Shown here piece after piece: positions 5,807 to 13,310 of a stretch of DNA of 16,168 bases. The number at the start of each line of letters is the position of its first letter. Positions within the stretch are counted from its first letter, which is position 1. Both the position numbers and the translations under genes were made by a program. Source of the DNA: Campylobacterales bacterium (GTDB lineage: Bacteria; Campylobacterota; Campylobacteria; Campylobacterales; Arcobacteraceae). The stretch spans positions 1 through 16,168 of the forward strand of contig JAMOPZ010000110.1 of NCBI GenBank assembly GCA_027064245.1, given 5' to 3'. Under the pieces are notes generated by a model. It saw only the letters and a program-made list of their open reading frames with translations, did not search any database and was not told the origin of the DNA.

Positions 5807-6700
5807 TTGAGCAATGAATCACTTTTAACTAAATTAGATAAATACAATAATTTGTTTATAAATGAAAAGAGATTACTAAATTCCTCTAAAAATACAATTA
5901 TTACTTATTCAAGTGTATTAAATAGCTTTTATGAATTTATACTTGGACTAAGTTATATTAATGAATTAAATGATATTAATAAAGAAGTTATACTTAAATT
6001 TATAAATAAAGATATTTTAAGTGCAAATTCTAGTAAAATATTATATTTAGCTGTTATTAAAGCATATTTAACTTTTATAGATGAAAAAGAAGATTTAAAT
6101 GGATTATTTGAGTTAAGATTAAAAAAACTTACTATAAAGAAAGAATCTGTTGAAGTTGATGCTTTAGATAATACTGAGGTGGATAAACTATTATCTCTGA
6201 TTAATAAGAGAAGTAGTTCTTTTAATAAAAATAGAGATGCTCTTTTAATAAAGCTAATATTATTTACTGGGATAAGAGCTAGCGAGTGTTTAGATATAAA
6301 ACTTAATGATTTGTCTCTTATTGAAGATGATACAGTGTATAAGATAAAAATACTTGGTAAAGGCTCTAAAGAGAGGTTTGTGTATATAGCTCAAAACAAA
6401 ATAAATAAAGAGTTAGAATATTTAAAAAACTATATAGTAAATTATATAGGGATTACTAATCAAAAAAAGAGAATGAGCAGAGTAGGGTTATATAGTGTAT
6501 TATCAAATAAAATGAAAAAAGCTGGTATAGATAAAAAAGGTGTTCATATATTAAGACATACCTTTGCTAGAAGACTTGTTGCTAAAAATATTAATCTTGT
6601 AACTATCTCTGAACTGCTTGGCCATGCTGATATTACACTTACTGCTAAGACTTATGCTAAGAGTGATGAAGGGAATAAGATTCGGGCTATACTTATATAA
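5807..6700 (+). CDS. Tyrosine recombinase / integrase (XerC/D-like)
   Basis: The 297-residue protein has a SAM-like N-terminal core-binding domain (about 10-100) and a C-terminal catalytic domain with the full set R157 (TGIRASE), K185 (GKGSKER), H247-x-x-R250 (HILRHTFA), H273 (LLGHADI) and the nucleophile Y283 (KTYAK). Length and motifs match single-gene Xer-type recombinases; it is too short for, and unlike, the ~360-residue XerH of Campylobacter/Helicobacter. The start is TTG, chosen because AAGG (5796-5799) sits 7 nt upstream and no in-frame ATG is near. The gene is even more AT-rich than the cas genes. A dif-like site lies directly upstream and a second copy lies beyond the ATPase gene, making this the likely recombinase for those sites. 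It ends 53 bp before cas1, in the same direction. Confidence 0.9.
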   Translation: MSNESLLTKLDKYNNLFINEKRLLNSSKNTIITYSSVLNSFYEFILGLSYINELNDINKEVILKFINKDILSANSSKILYLAVIKAYLTFIDEKEDLNGLFELRLKKLTIKKESVEVDALDNTEVDKLLSLINKRSSSFNKNRDALLIKLILFTGIRASECLDIKLNDLSLIEDDTVYKIKILGKGSKERFVYIAQNKINKELEYLKNYIVNYIGITNQKKRMSRVGLYSVLSNKMKKAGIDKKGVHILRHTFARRLVAKNINLVTISELLGHADITLTAKTYAKSDEGNKIRAILI

Positions 6701-6753
6701 CTGTTTTGATGGAATTATTGGGGTTGATGTACATCGATATATTTTAACAAAAT

Positions 6754-7719
6754 ATGTTATCATTTTCTATCATGGAATCTTTAACAGACTTAAAAGCTAT
6801 TTTACACTCTAAAAGAGCAAATATGTATTATCTAGAAATGTGTCGTGTAGTACAAAAAGATGGACGGGTACTTTATCTTAGTGAAAATAAAAAAGAATAT
6901 CAGTATTGGAATATTCCTATTGCAAATACTACATGCTTACTACTAGGGACGGGTACGTCTATAACTCAAGCAGCAATGAGAATGCTTGCTCAGGCAGGTG
7001 TTCTTGTCGGCTTTAGTGGAGGTGGTGCAACACCCCTTTTAATGGCAACTGAGATTGAATGGTTTACCCCTCAAAGTGAATATAGACCGACAGAATATAT
7101 TCAAGGTTGGATGCAGTTTTGGTTTGATGAAGCAAAAAGGTTAGATACCGCAAAACGTTTTCAAATTGCAAGAATAACTTTTATACAAAAAGTTTGGGTA
7201 AAAGATAGAGAATTAAAACTTGAAGGTTTTAATGTAATAGAATTGAAAAATGAGTTTGACAAATCATTAGAAAACATACTTGATGCTCATAGTGTAGGAA
7301 AATTATTACAAATTGAAGCAGATCTCACTAAAAAACTTTATAAATATGCAGCGAAAAAAACTAATCAATTGGGCTTTATCCGTGAACATTCTAAGGCAGA
7401 AGGTGCCAATGCTTTTTTGGATCATGGAAATTATTTAGCTTATGGCTTGGGTGCTACAACTTTGTGGGTTCTTGGCATTTCACATGGTTTTGCAGTAATG
7501 CACGGAAAAACGAGAAGAGGTGCATTGGTATTTGATGTAGCTGATCTTGTTAAAGATGCACTTATTTTACCTTGGGCTTTTATTTGTGCGAAAGAAAAAC
7601 AGAGTGAAAAAGAATTTCGTTCTCAATGTTTACAGACTTTTGTTGAACATAAAGCTTTAGATTTTATGTTCAATGAAGTACAAAATGCTTCCCTTTATTA
7701 TACTAAGTCATCACTATGA
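6754..7719 (+). CDS. cas1: Cas1, type I-F spacer integrase
   Basis: Cas1 integrates new spacers at the leader end of the array, working with the Cas2 domain fused to Cas3. The 321-residue protein has the I-F hallmarks LHSKRANMYYLE, YWNIPIANTT, LGTGTSITQAAMR and SGGGATPLLMA in the N-terminal half. The likely metal ligands are E188 (LLQIEAD), H250 (VMHGKTRRG) and D264 (DVADLVKD), whose spacing closely matches E190/H254/D268 of Pseudomonas aeruginosa Cas1. Met7 (position 6772) is probably the real start, since family members begin just before the DLKxILHSKRAN segment; neither start has a good ribosome site. The stop overlaps the cas2-3 start (ATGA). No strong promoter is visible in the 53 bp upstream, so it may be read through from the recombinase gene or use a weak TATATT element near 6738. 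Confidence 0.95.
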   Translation: MLSFSIMESLTDLKAILHSKRANMYYLEMCRVVQKDGRVLYLSENKKEYQYWNIPIANTTCLLLGTGTSITQAAMRMLAQAGVLVGFSGGGATPLLMATEIEWFTPQSEYRPTEYIQGWMQFWFDEAKRLDTAKRFQIARITFIQKVWVKDRELKLEGFNVIELKNEFDKSLENILDAHSVGKLLQIEADLTKKLYKYAAKKTNQLGFIREHSKAEGANAFLDHGNYLAYGLGATTLWVLGISHGFAVMHGKTRRGALVFDVADLVKDALILPWAFICAKEKQSEKEFRSQCLQTFVEHKALDFMFNEVQNASLYYTKSSL

Positions 7720-10634
7720 TGGTGACATTTATCTCCCAATGTGAAAAAAATGCACTCAAAAAAACAAGAAGAATTTTAGATTCTTTTGCCAATAGAATAG
7801 GCAGTAATACCTGGCAAACTATTATAACAAAAGAGGGTTTGAATGCTGTGCAAAAATTACTTAGAAAGACAGCTTCAAAGAGTACGGCTGTGAGTTGTCA
7901 TTGGATACGCAGTAGAAGTAGAAGTGATTTTTTATGGGTTGTCGGAAACAGAGATGAATTTGATGAAAATGGTGTTGTTCCTGTGCATTATGGAGTGACC
8001 AAAAGATTTATAGGGGAGAAAGAGATAATGATAGGTAAGATATATGCAAATACAAATGGACAACGGCTAGACCAACATCTTTTTGCTGTGGGTTATGTGG
8101 CAAAGTGCTTATTTGAGAAGATAGTGCCTGATGACAAATTAGGAGAAGTTGTATATATAGCAGGGTGTTGGCATGATATAGGGAAGATAGATATTGGTTT
8201 TCAAGATTGGATAAAACTAAATAAGAAGTTTAAAGAGATTCCTGAAGAAGGAGAACATATTGATAAAAAAACAGGTAAATTCTCATGGCAAAAATATCCT
8301 CGTCATAATGAATTTTCTTTACTTTTGTGTGAAATACTATTTGATGCTAATATATTGAAGAATACTAAAACTTTAGACATTATAAAACACGCTGTTTATT
8401 GGCATCATGCTAAACCTTTACGAGGTAAAAAATATGAAATAAAAGCTGTAGTGGGTATTTTCAATAAAATGAGTAATTTTGAAAAGACCTATAGTGATAA
8501 GATTGATAATTTAAAAGGTATTTTTGCGAGCATAGATGAGCTTTCCAATAGTTATGATGAGATAGATTTAAAAATAAGTACAATAAAAATCCCTCGTTTT
8601 GATGATATTGAGGAAAAATTAGAAGGTATTGATTTACCAAAATATAAACGTTACTCTTTAAAAGAAAAATTAGAGGGCTATAAACTCAATATTGGTACAA
8701 ATGCAAAAAATGCGATAGCTAGAACAGCTATTGTAACAGCAGATAGACTTGTTTCTGGGCTTACTGCAAAAGAGCTAGAAAGTTATATTGACAATAAAAC
8801 ATTAGAGAGTTTGATGGATAGAGCTTTACATCAAGATAGAGGATTATCTTCTCAAATAAAAGATTGCCTTGATGGTTTTGAAATTAGATACCCAAATAGT
8901 GAACGAAATAAAGAGCAAAAAAAAGTAGCCCAAGAGTTGGCCGATGAAGAGATAAATATAGGAGTACTTAAAGGTTCAGCAGGATGTGGAAAAACCAAGA
9001 TTGCTTTAGAGTGGGCATTAAAGACATCGGCTAAACGCATTTATTGGGTTTGTCCAAGAGTACAGGTTTGTGAAGGAATTTATGCTGATTTGAGTAGTAA
9101 TGAGTATCTACCTAACAGTTCGATTGAGATCGTAACAGGTGAGATAAAAAAGCGAAGAGTAGATGGTAAAGAGGAGAAAGAAGATACACCTGAAAATGAA
9201 CTTTTTAGTTCTGATATTGTTATTACGACTATTGACCAGATAGTAAATAGTATTACCACACACAAGTATATTACAACTTTTATGGATTTTATGAATGCTC
9301 ATGTAGTATTTGATGAGTATCATGAATATATTAATATGCAAGGCTTTAACCTACTTTTTGCTGAACTTATAGAGGCTAAAAAGATGCAACAGACAGATGA
9401 AAGCTATCCAAATACATTACTTGTCTCTGCAACGCCAAACCCTTTGTTTATTAAAGAATTTTTACAATTAAATGATGAAGCGATGGTGGAGATGAAAAGT
9501 TTTAATCACTCTGATTATAAAATAGAGTTTGTAGAGTATGATGACAAAGATGAATCTACCAATCCTTTGATGTTAGAACAAAATAGTAAAAATACTTTTG
9601 TTATTAGCAATACAGCCATTATGGCTCAACGTAGTTTTATAGAGCATCAAGCTAAGGAGAATGCTATTTTATTTCACTCGAAATTTATACCAAAAGATAA
9701 AAAACATCTTTTTGATGAAATATTTGACGCATTTAAAAAAGAGGGAACGAAAAAGTATGATGTGTTAAGATCAGGTCCCGTTATACAGGCATCGCTTAAC
9801 ATCACTTGTGACAAGATGATAAGCGAGATGACTCACGCAGAGAATTTTTTACAACGATTGGGACGTCTTGATAGATTTGGAGAAAATAGTGAAGTTAATA
9901 TTTATACCATTGCTATTACAGAAGGGGTAAAATATGGTAAAACTATAGATGGAAGCTCTCGTTTTTTAAAAGATTTAGATGCTTTACAAAGTAGCAAGAT
10001 TTGGTATGAGTTTTTGAAAAATAATAGAAAAGAGAGCTATACTATCAATGAGATTTATACACTTTATGAAACATTTTATAAAGATGAAAATGCAAAAGAA
10101 TTTATTCGTCAAGATTTGATTTCGGCTCTTAAAAAAAGTGTAGATATAATAGATAAAAATATACTTGATCCAAGAAGTTTTCCAAAGAGTAAAAAAGATG
10201 AAAAGGGAGGGGTGAAAATAAAGAAAAATTCATTACGAGGTAATAGCTTGTTTGTTCAGATGGCACAATGCAAAATAGAGAGTGCTGATAAGTTTGAGAT
10301 TTTGGATGAGTATGCTTATAAAGAGGTGGATGATGCAATTACGATAGAGCGCTCGATTATTGAGGGCTATGGATTTGATGGGAAACCTGATTCTAAAAAA
10401 AATCTTTTGGCTTTTATGGCAAAAAAACATCATAATATGAAAGGTACTCAAAAAGCATATACTGACGCAATATTAAGAATGGAAGCGAGAGACCCAAATA
10501 CACCTATTTATTTGAGCTATACATTGAGAGATTTAGAAAAAGTAAACTGTGAACCGAATGAGTATGCACAATATTATGCCATGGGTTTAAAACAACCTAT
10601 AGGCATATTGTCGTTACGACAATTAACAAAATAA
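7716..10634 (+). CDS. cas2-3: Cas2-Cas3 fusion (type I-F effector nuclease-helicase)
   Basis: The 972-residue protein begins with a Cas2-like domain (about 1-95), used as scaffold with Cas1 in spacer acquisition. A Cas3 HD nuclease follows: H121, H153-D154 (CWHDIGKID), H225 and H230/H231 (HAVYWHHAK). The superfamily-2 helicase comes next, with Walker A GSAGCGKT (420-427), DEYH box (533-536), SAT (571-573) and motif VI QRLGRLDR (713-720). A C-terminal accessory domain covers roughly 780-972. It is recruited by Cascade to an R-loop, nicks the displaced strand and degrades it while unwinding. All catalytic motifs are intact. It is somewhat shorter than P. aeruginosa Cas2-3 (about 1,080). A second in-frame ATG lies one codon later. 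Cas1 overlaps by 4 bp upstream and cas7fv follows after 13 bp. Confidence 0.95.
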   Translation: MMVTFISQCEKNALKKTRRILDSFANRIGSNTWQTIITKEGLNAVQKLLRKTASKSTAVSCHWIRSRSRSDFLWVVGNRDEFDENGVVPVHYGVTKRFIGEKEIMIGKIYANTNGQRLDQHLFAVGYVAKCLFEKIVPDDKLGEVVYIAGCWHDIGKIDIGFQDWIKLNKKFKEIPEEGEHIDKKTGKFSWQKYPRHNEFSLLLCEILFDANILKNTKTLDIIKHAVYWHHAKPLRGKKYEIKAVVGIFNKMSNFEKTYSDKIDNLKGIFASIDELSNSYDEIDLKISTIKIPRFDDIEEKLEGIDLPKYKRYSLKEKLEGYKLNIGTNAKNAIARTAIVTADRLVSGLTAKELESYIDNKTLESLMDRALHQDRGLSSQIKDCLDGFEIRYPNSERNKEQKKVAQELADEEINIGVLKGSAGCGKTKIALEWALKTSAKRIYWVCPRVQVCEGIYADLSSNEYLPNSSIEIVTGEIKKRRVDGKEEKEDTPENELFSSDIVITTIDQIVNSITTHKYITTFMDFMNAHVVFDEYHEYINMQGFNLLFAELIEAKKMQQTDESYPNTLLVSATPNPLFIKEFLQLNDEAMVEMKSFNHSDYKIEFVEYDDKDESTNPLMLEQNSKNTFVISNTAIMAQRSFIEHQAKENAILFHSKFIPKDKKHLFDEIFDAFKKEGTKKYDVLRSGPVIQASLNITCDKMISEMTHAENFLQRLGRLDRFGENSEVNIYTIAITEGVKYGKTIDGSSRFLKDLDALQSSKIWYEFLKNNRKESYTINEIYTLYETFYKDENAKEFIRQDLISALKKSVDIIDKNILDPRSFPKSKKDEKGGVKIKKNSLRGNSLFVQMAQCKIESADKFEILDEYAYKEVDDAITIERSIIEGYGFDGKPDSKKNLLAFMAKKHHNMKGTQKAYTDAILRMEARDPNTPIYLSYTLRDLEKVNCEPNEYAQYYAMGLKQPIGILSLRQLTK

Positions 10635-10647
10635 AAGGAAAAAAAGA

Positions 10648-11607
10648 ATGAAAGCAGAAAAAATAACAGGTATAAGAAGTGTTGATTTTAAAATAATAGC
10701 TAAAGGTCATGGAGTAGTAAATTGGAACGGACCAACTACTTTAGTCGGAGATGGTGGTAAAACAGTAGATAATCATACAATGCCTAAACTTCGTGGATAT
10801 ACAAATTTATCAGGTAAAGAGAAAGATACAGGATACAAATATAAAAAAGAGGCAACAGATCTTGATTTTAAAAAGAATCCTTTATATATTAGCCAAAACT
10901 GTGTTCGTCATCACCTGTTTCGTGAGCAGGCATTTGATGTGCATTATGCGAGCGAAAAAAATATTAAAAATCTCATAGCATCTATGACAGGTTTAGTCCG
11001 TGGATATGTCGTTCCTGCAAGTCAAAACAAAAGAACAAGCCCCTTACTCCTAGAAGATTTTGTTGACCAATTAGGCAATGGGAATTTTGAACAGTTTGGA
11101 CAAGCAGGTGTAAGAGATAGTTCATCTTTCTTTTCTAAAACAACATTTGGTGATACAGAGTATATTTCTTACGGTTCTGTTAGTGTAGAACAGTTAGAAT
11201 TTATATCTTTGGATAAAAAATTTGATAGAGCTTCTATGTCTATAAAAACAGGTGAAGGAGAAGAAGTAGCACAATTGGTTGAAAAATACATTGTTTCTAT
11301 TGATGAAAAAAATCGTTCTCCAAAAGCAATATTTCACGAAAATTATGTAAGAAATGGTACTATATTTGAAGAGGGTGAAGTAGGGATTTTACTTAATAGT
11401 GATGCTATAGATGTCTTGATAGACGCAACACTTAGTAAATTAAAAGAACTTACCATTCGCCAAGCAAAATCTTATATGTATGTTGATGAAGTGATAGTAG
11501 ATTATAATGACAGTTCTAAAATGATGAGAATTAAAGAGGATGAAAGTAGTATTTCTAATATGCCAAAATCTCCGTATGCAAGCTATTTTTATGAGAAAGA
11601 GAAGTAA
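10648..11607 (+). CDS. cas7fv: Cas7fv, backbone subunit of minimal type I-F2 Cascade
   Basis: The 319-residue protein matches my recollection of Shewanella putrefaciens Cas7fv over nearly its whole length: IKSVDF-like IRSVDFKI near the N-terminus, GHGVVNWNGPTTL, HTMPKLRGYTNLSGK, LYISQNCVRHHLFREQAFD, RTSPLLLEDFVDQLGNGNFE and FGDTEYISYGS. Several copies polymerise along the crRNA spacer as the RRM-fold backbone. In I-F2 the complex has no Cas8f or small subunit, so Cas7fv and Cas5fv take over their roles. It differs clearly from Csy3 of standard I-F. A good ribosome site (AAAGGA, about 10634-10640) precedes the ATG, and its stop codon shares one base with the cas5fv start (TAATG). Confidence 0.92.
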   Translation: MKAEKITGIRSVDFKIIAKGHGVVNWNGPTTLVGDGGKTVDNHTMPKLRGYTNLSGKEKDTGYKYKKEATDLDFKKNPLYISQNCVRHHLFREQAFDVHYASEKNIKNLIASMTGLVRGYVVPASQNKRTSPLLLEDFVDQLGNGNFEQFGQAGVRDSSSFFSKTTFGDTEYISYGSVSVEQLEFISLDKKFDRASMSIKTGEGEEVAQLVEKYIVSIDEKNRSPKAIFHENYVRNGTIFEEGEVGILLNSDAIDVLIDATLSKLKELTIRQAKSYMYVDEVIVDYNDSSKMMRIKEDESSISNMPKSPYASYFYEKEK

Positions 11608-12626
11608 TGAAAATAGGAATAGAGTATGAGGCTTCATGGCGAAACTCTTTTCTTGATGGTAGCAATGATGAAGTCTTGCCAAAAAAAGGAAGAAAATTTA
11701 TAGGGTCTATTACTGCTTTGAAAAAAAGTGAAAATTATATCTTTCGAGATGTTACACATAGTACAGTCATGGGTATTTTAAATCGATTAATAGGAGAGCA
11801 AAGAAAGCTTTATCAGGCACAAAAAGATGAGAATTATTATTTTAAAGATATAGAGCCTTTGGTTACTTTTAAAGATGATGTTAAAGTGAAAAATAGTGAG
11901 CTTGTTTATCTACGAAATATGTCAGGAAATACAGACCAAAATTCCTATACTGGCATGATAAAAACGGATGATAAAATGTTTACTTCTGATTATTCCAAAG
12001 AATTTTGGGGAGTTTTGGCATTAGATGTTGATGAGTTGTTAGAATTTATTATTTATGGTAAAAAGATAGAAAAAAATATCATGCTTGATCCTTTAGTTAT
12101 TTCTGAACGATTTGCAGAGCTTGGTAAATTAAAAGCATTAAATAATAAAAATGGAGTGATTAGAGCTCTTGAAGTTTTAGAAAAAAGATTTGAAGGTACA
12201 AACTACAAAAATAATAAAGACAAAGTAGTTCCTCTAAATTTTTACTGTTCTGCTCTTTATTTACAATTAGAGAGACTTTCATCAGAATATGATTTAAGTT
12301 CAGTTATGACCAAAACAGGAACGATTACAGGTATTTCAAAACGCTTATTTACCAAAAAAGATTTTATGAACCGTTTTACAACAGGTGAGAAAAAAAAGAT
12401 TTTTGGAAATCCATATATTGCTAAAAGTTTTAAAGAAGGAGAGGGACAAGTAACCTCAATGTTAACCAAAGCTAGTGGTACATTAGAAATCTTCATTGAT
12501 ATTTCAAGAGATGAAGCTAAAACTTTAAAAAAAGATATAGAAAATGCAGGAGTCTCAAGCTTTCATCTTGGTAAAAAAGGTTTGGCGTATGTTACTAAGA
12601 TTGATACCAGAGAGGTAAAAAGATGA
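11607..12626 (+). CDS. cas5fv: Cas5fv, PAM-recognising 5'-handle subunit of type I-F2 Cascade
   Basis: This 339-residue protein resembles Cas5fv of S. putrefaciens: it opens with IGIEYEASWRNSFLDGSNDE, and also has PKKGRKFIGSITALKK, TVMGILNRLIGEQRKLYQA, MSGNTDQNSYTGMIK, FWGVLALD and the C-terminal GVSSFHLGKKGLAYV. Cas5fv caps the 5' handle of the crRNA; in the known structure an added alpha-helical domain replaces the missing large subunit and helps read the GG-type PAM. The middle (about residues 130-225) is the probable insertion of this kind, but the boundary is inferred. The start overlaps the cas7fv stop by one base and its own stop overlaps cas6f (ATGA), so the three are coupled. No standard Csy2 is present. 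Confidence 0.9.
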   Translation: MKIGIEYEASWRNSFLDGSNDEVLPKKGRKFIGSITALKKSENYIFRDVTHSTVMGILNRLIGEQRKLYQAQKDENYYFKDIEPLVTFKDDVKVKNSELVYLRNMSGNTDQNSYTGMIKTDDKMFTSDYSKEFWGVLALDVDELLEFIIYGKKIEKNIMLDPLVISERFAELGKLKALNNKNGVIRALEVLEKRFEGTNYKNNKDKVVPLNFYCSALYLQLERLSSEYDLSSVMTKTGTITGISKRLFTKKDFMNRFTTGEKKKIFGNPYIAKSFKEGEGQVTSMLTKASGTLEIFIDISRDEAKTLKKDIENAGVSSFHLGKKGLAYVTKIDTREVKR

Positions 12627-13174
12627 CCCATTACATAGAAATACAATTAATACCAAATAAAGAAATACGAGAAAATATATTATTGAATCAAGTGTATAGT
12701 GCTTTTCATAAACGCCTATATGATTTGAAGTCAAAAAATATTGGTGCGAGCTTTCCTGAATATAGATTAAAACTTGGTAGGCTTTTACGCATTCATGCTT
12801 CAGAAGAGGCTCTTATAAAGTTAGAGGCAAAAGAGTGGCTAGGTAAGTATGCTAAAAATTGTAAAGTTTCCACTATAAAGGCAATTCCAAGTGTAGTGCA
12901 ATACCGGACAGTTTCAAGAATACAACAAAATATGACTGAAGCTAAACTGAGACGGCTTATAAAAAGAGGAACTATTCCTGAAGAAGATGTAAAAAAGTAT
13001 AAAATACAGATGCTTCAAAAAGGTTTAGATAATCCTTTTGTAGAACTTGTAAGTATGTCTAATGGTCAATTACATAGAAGATTTATCGTATTTGGAATAT
13101 TACAAGACAAGGAAGAAAAAGGAGATTTTGATACATTTGGTTTAAGTAAAAATGCTACAATTCCATGGTTTTAA
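12623..13174 (+). CDS. cas6f: Cas6f (Csy4), crRNA-processing endoribonuclease
   Basis: The 183-residue protein matches P. aeruginosa Csy4 (187) from the first residues (HYIEIQLIPN; compare HYLDIRLRP) to the ending GLSKNATIPWF (compare GLSKGGFVPWF). Catalytic H29 is conserved at the same position, and S144/S146 (VSMSNGQ) fit the active-site serine segment. YRTVSRIQ (94-101) and the basic helix KLRRLIKR (108-115) match the parts that grip the repeat hairpin. It cuts after the last stem base of each repeat and stays bound to the hairpin at the crRNA 3' end. The array here has the expected hairpin (CTGCC stem, GCATA loop). The gene is the last of the operon; the leader starts directly after its stop. 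Confidence 0.95.
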   Translation: MTHYIEIQLIPNKEIRENILLNQVYSAFHKRLYDLKSKNIGASFPEYRLKLGRLLRIHASEEALIKLEAKEWLGKYAKNCKVSTIKAIPSVVQYRTVSRIQQNMTEAKLRRLIKRGTIPEEDVKKYKIQMLQKGLDNPFVELVSMSNGQLHRRFIVFGILQDKEEKGDFDTFGLSKNATIPWF

Positions 13175-13310
13175 AAATGACCTTTAATTTTTGAATATGT
13201 TTAGTAGCCCCTATTTTTAGAGGTTTTTTAAATATACAAAAAATAAAGGTATAATTTTTTAAATTGCTTTCTTTTGTGATGTCAAGGTGCTTCCCAAGTA
13301 TTTTTTTGCA
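13175..13310 (+). promoter_or_regulatory. CRISPR leader with array promoter
   Basis: This 136-bp AT-rich stretch lies between cas6f and the first repeat, on the leader side judged by repeat orientation. It contains the terminator-like hairpin and then GGTATAAT (TATAAT at 13250-13255), with only a weak TTTAAA at the -35 position. Transcription would start near 13262, giving about 50 nt of leader RNA before the first repeat. CTTCCCAAG (13290-13298) is nearly complementary to the CTTGGAAG tail of the repeat. Confidence 0.65.
13208..13229 (+). terminator. Terminator-like hairpin after cas6f
   Basis: CCCCTA and TAGAGG form a six-position stem with one C-A mismatch, a TTTT loop, and a following run of six T. 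It probably ends the cas transcript before the array promoter. Confidence 0.55.

Noticed and set aside
5807..6700. XerH chromosome-dimer resolvase
   Set aside because: At 297 residues it is much shorter than XerH and more like generic XerC/D-type integrases, and its neighbours suggest a mobile cassette.
10648..12626. Standard type I-F1 with Csy1-Csy3
   Set aside because: There is no Csy1/Cas8f-like gene, and the two backbone proteins match Cas7fv and Cas5fv rather than Csy3 and Csy2.
6754..13174. Type I-F3 transposon-associated CRISPR (CAST)
   Set aside because: I-F3 systems lack cas1 and cas3 and carry tnsABC/tniQ with a cas8-cas5 fusion. Here cas1 and an intact cas2-3 are present and no Tn7-like gene is seen.
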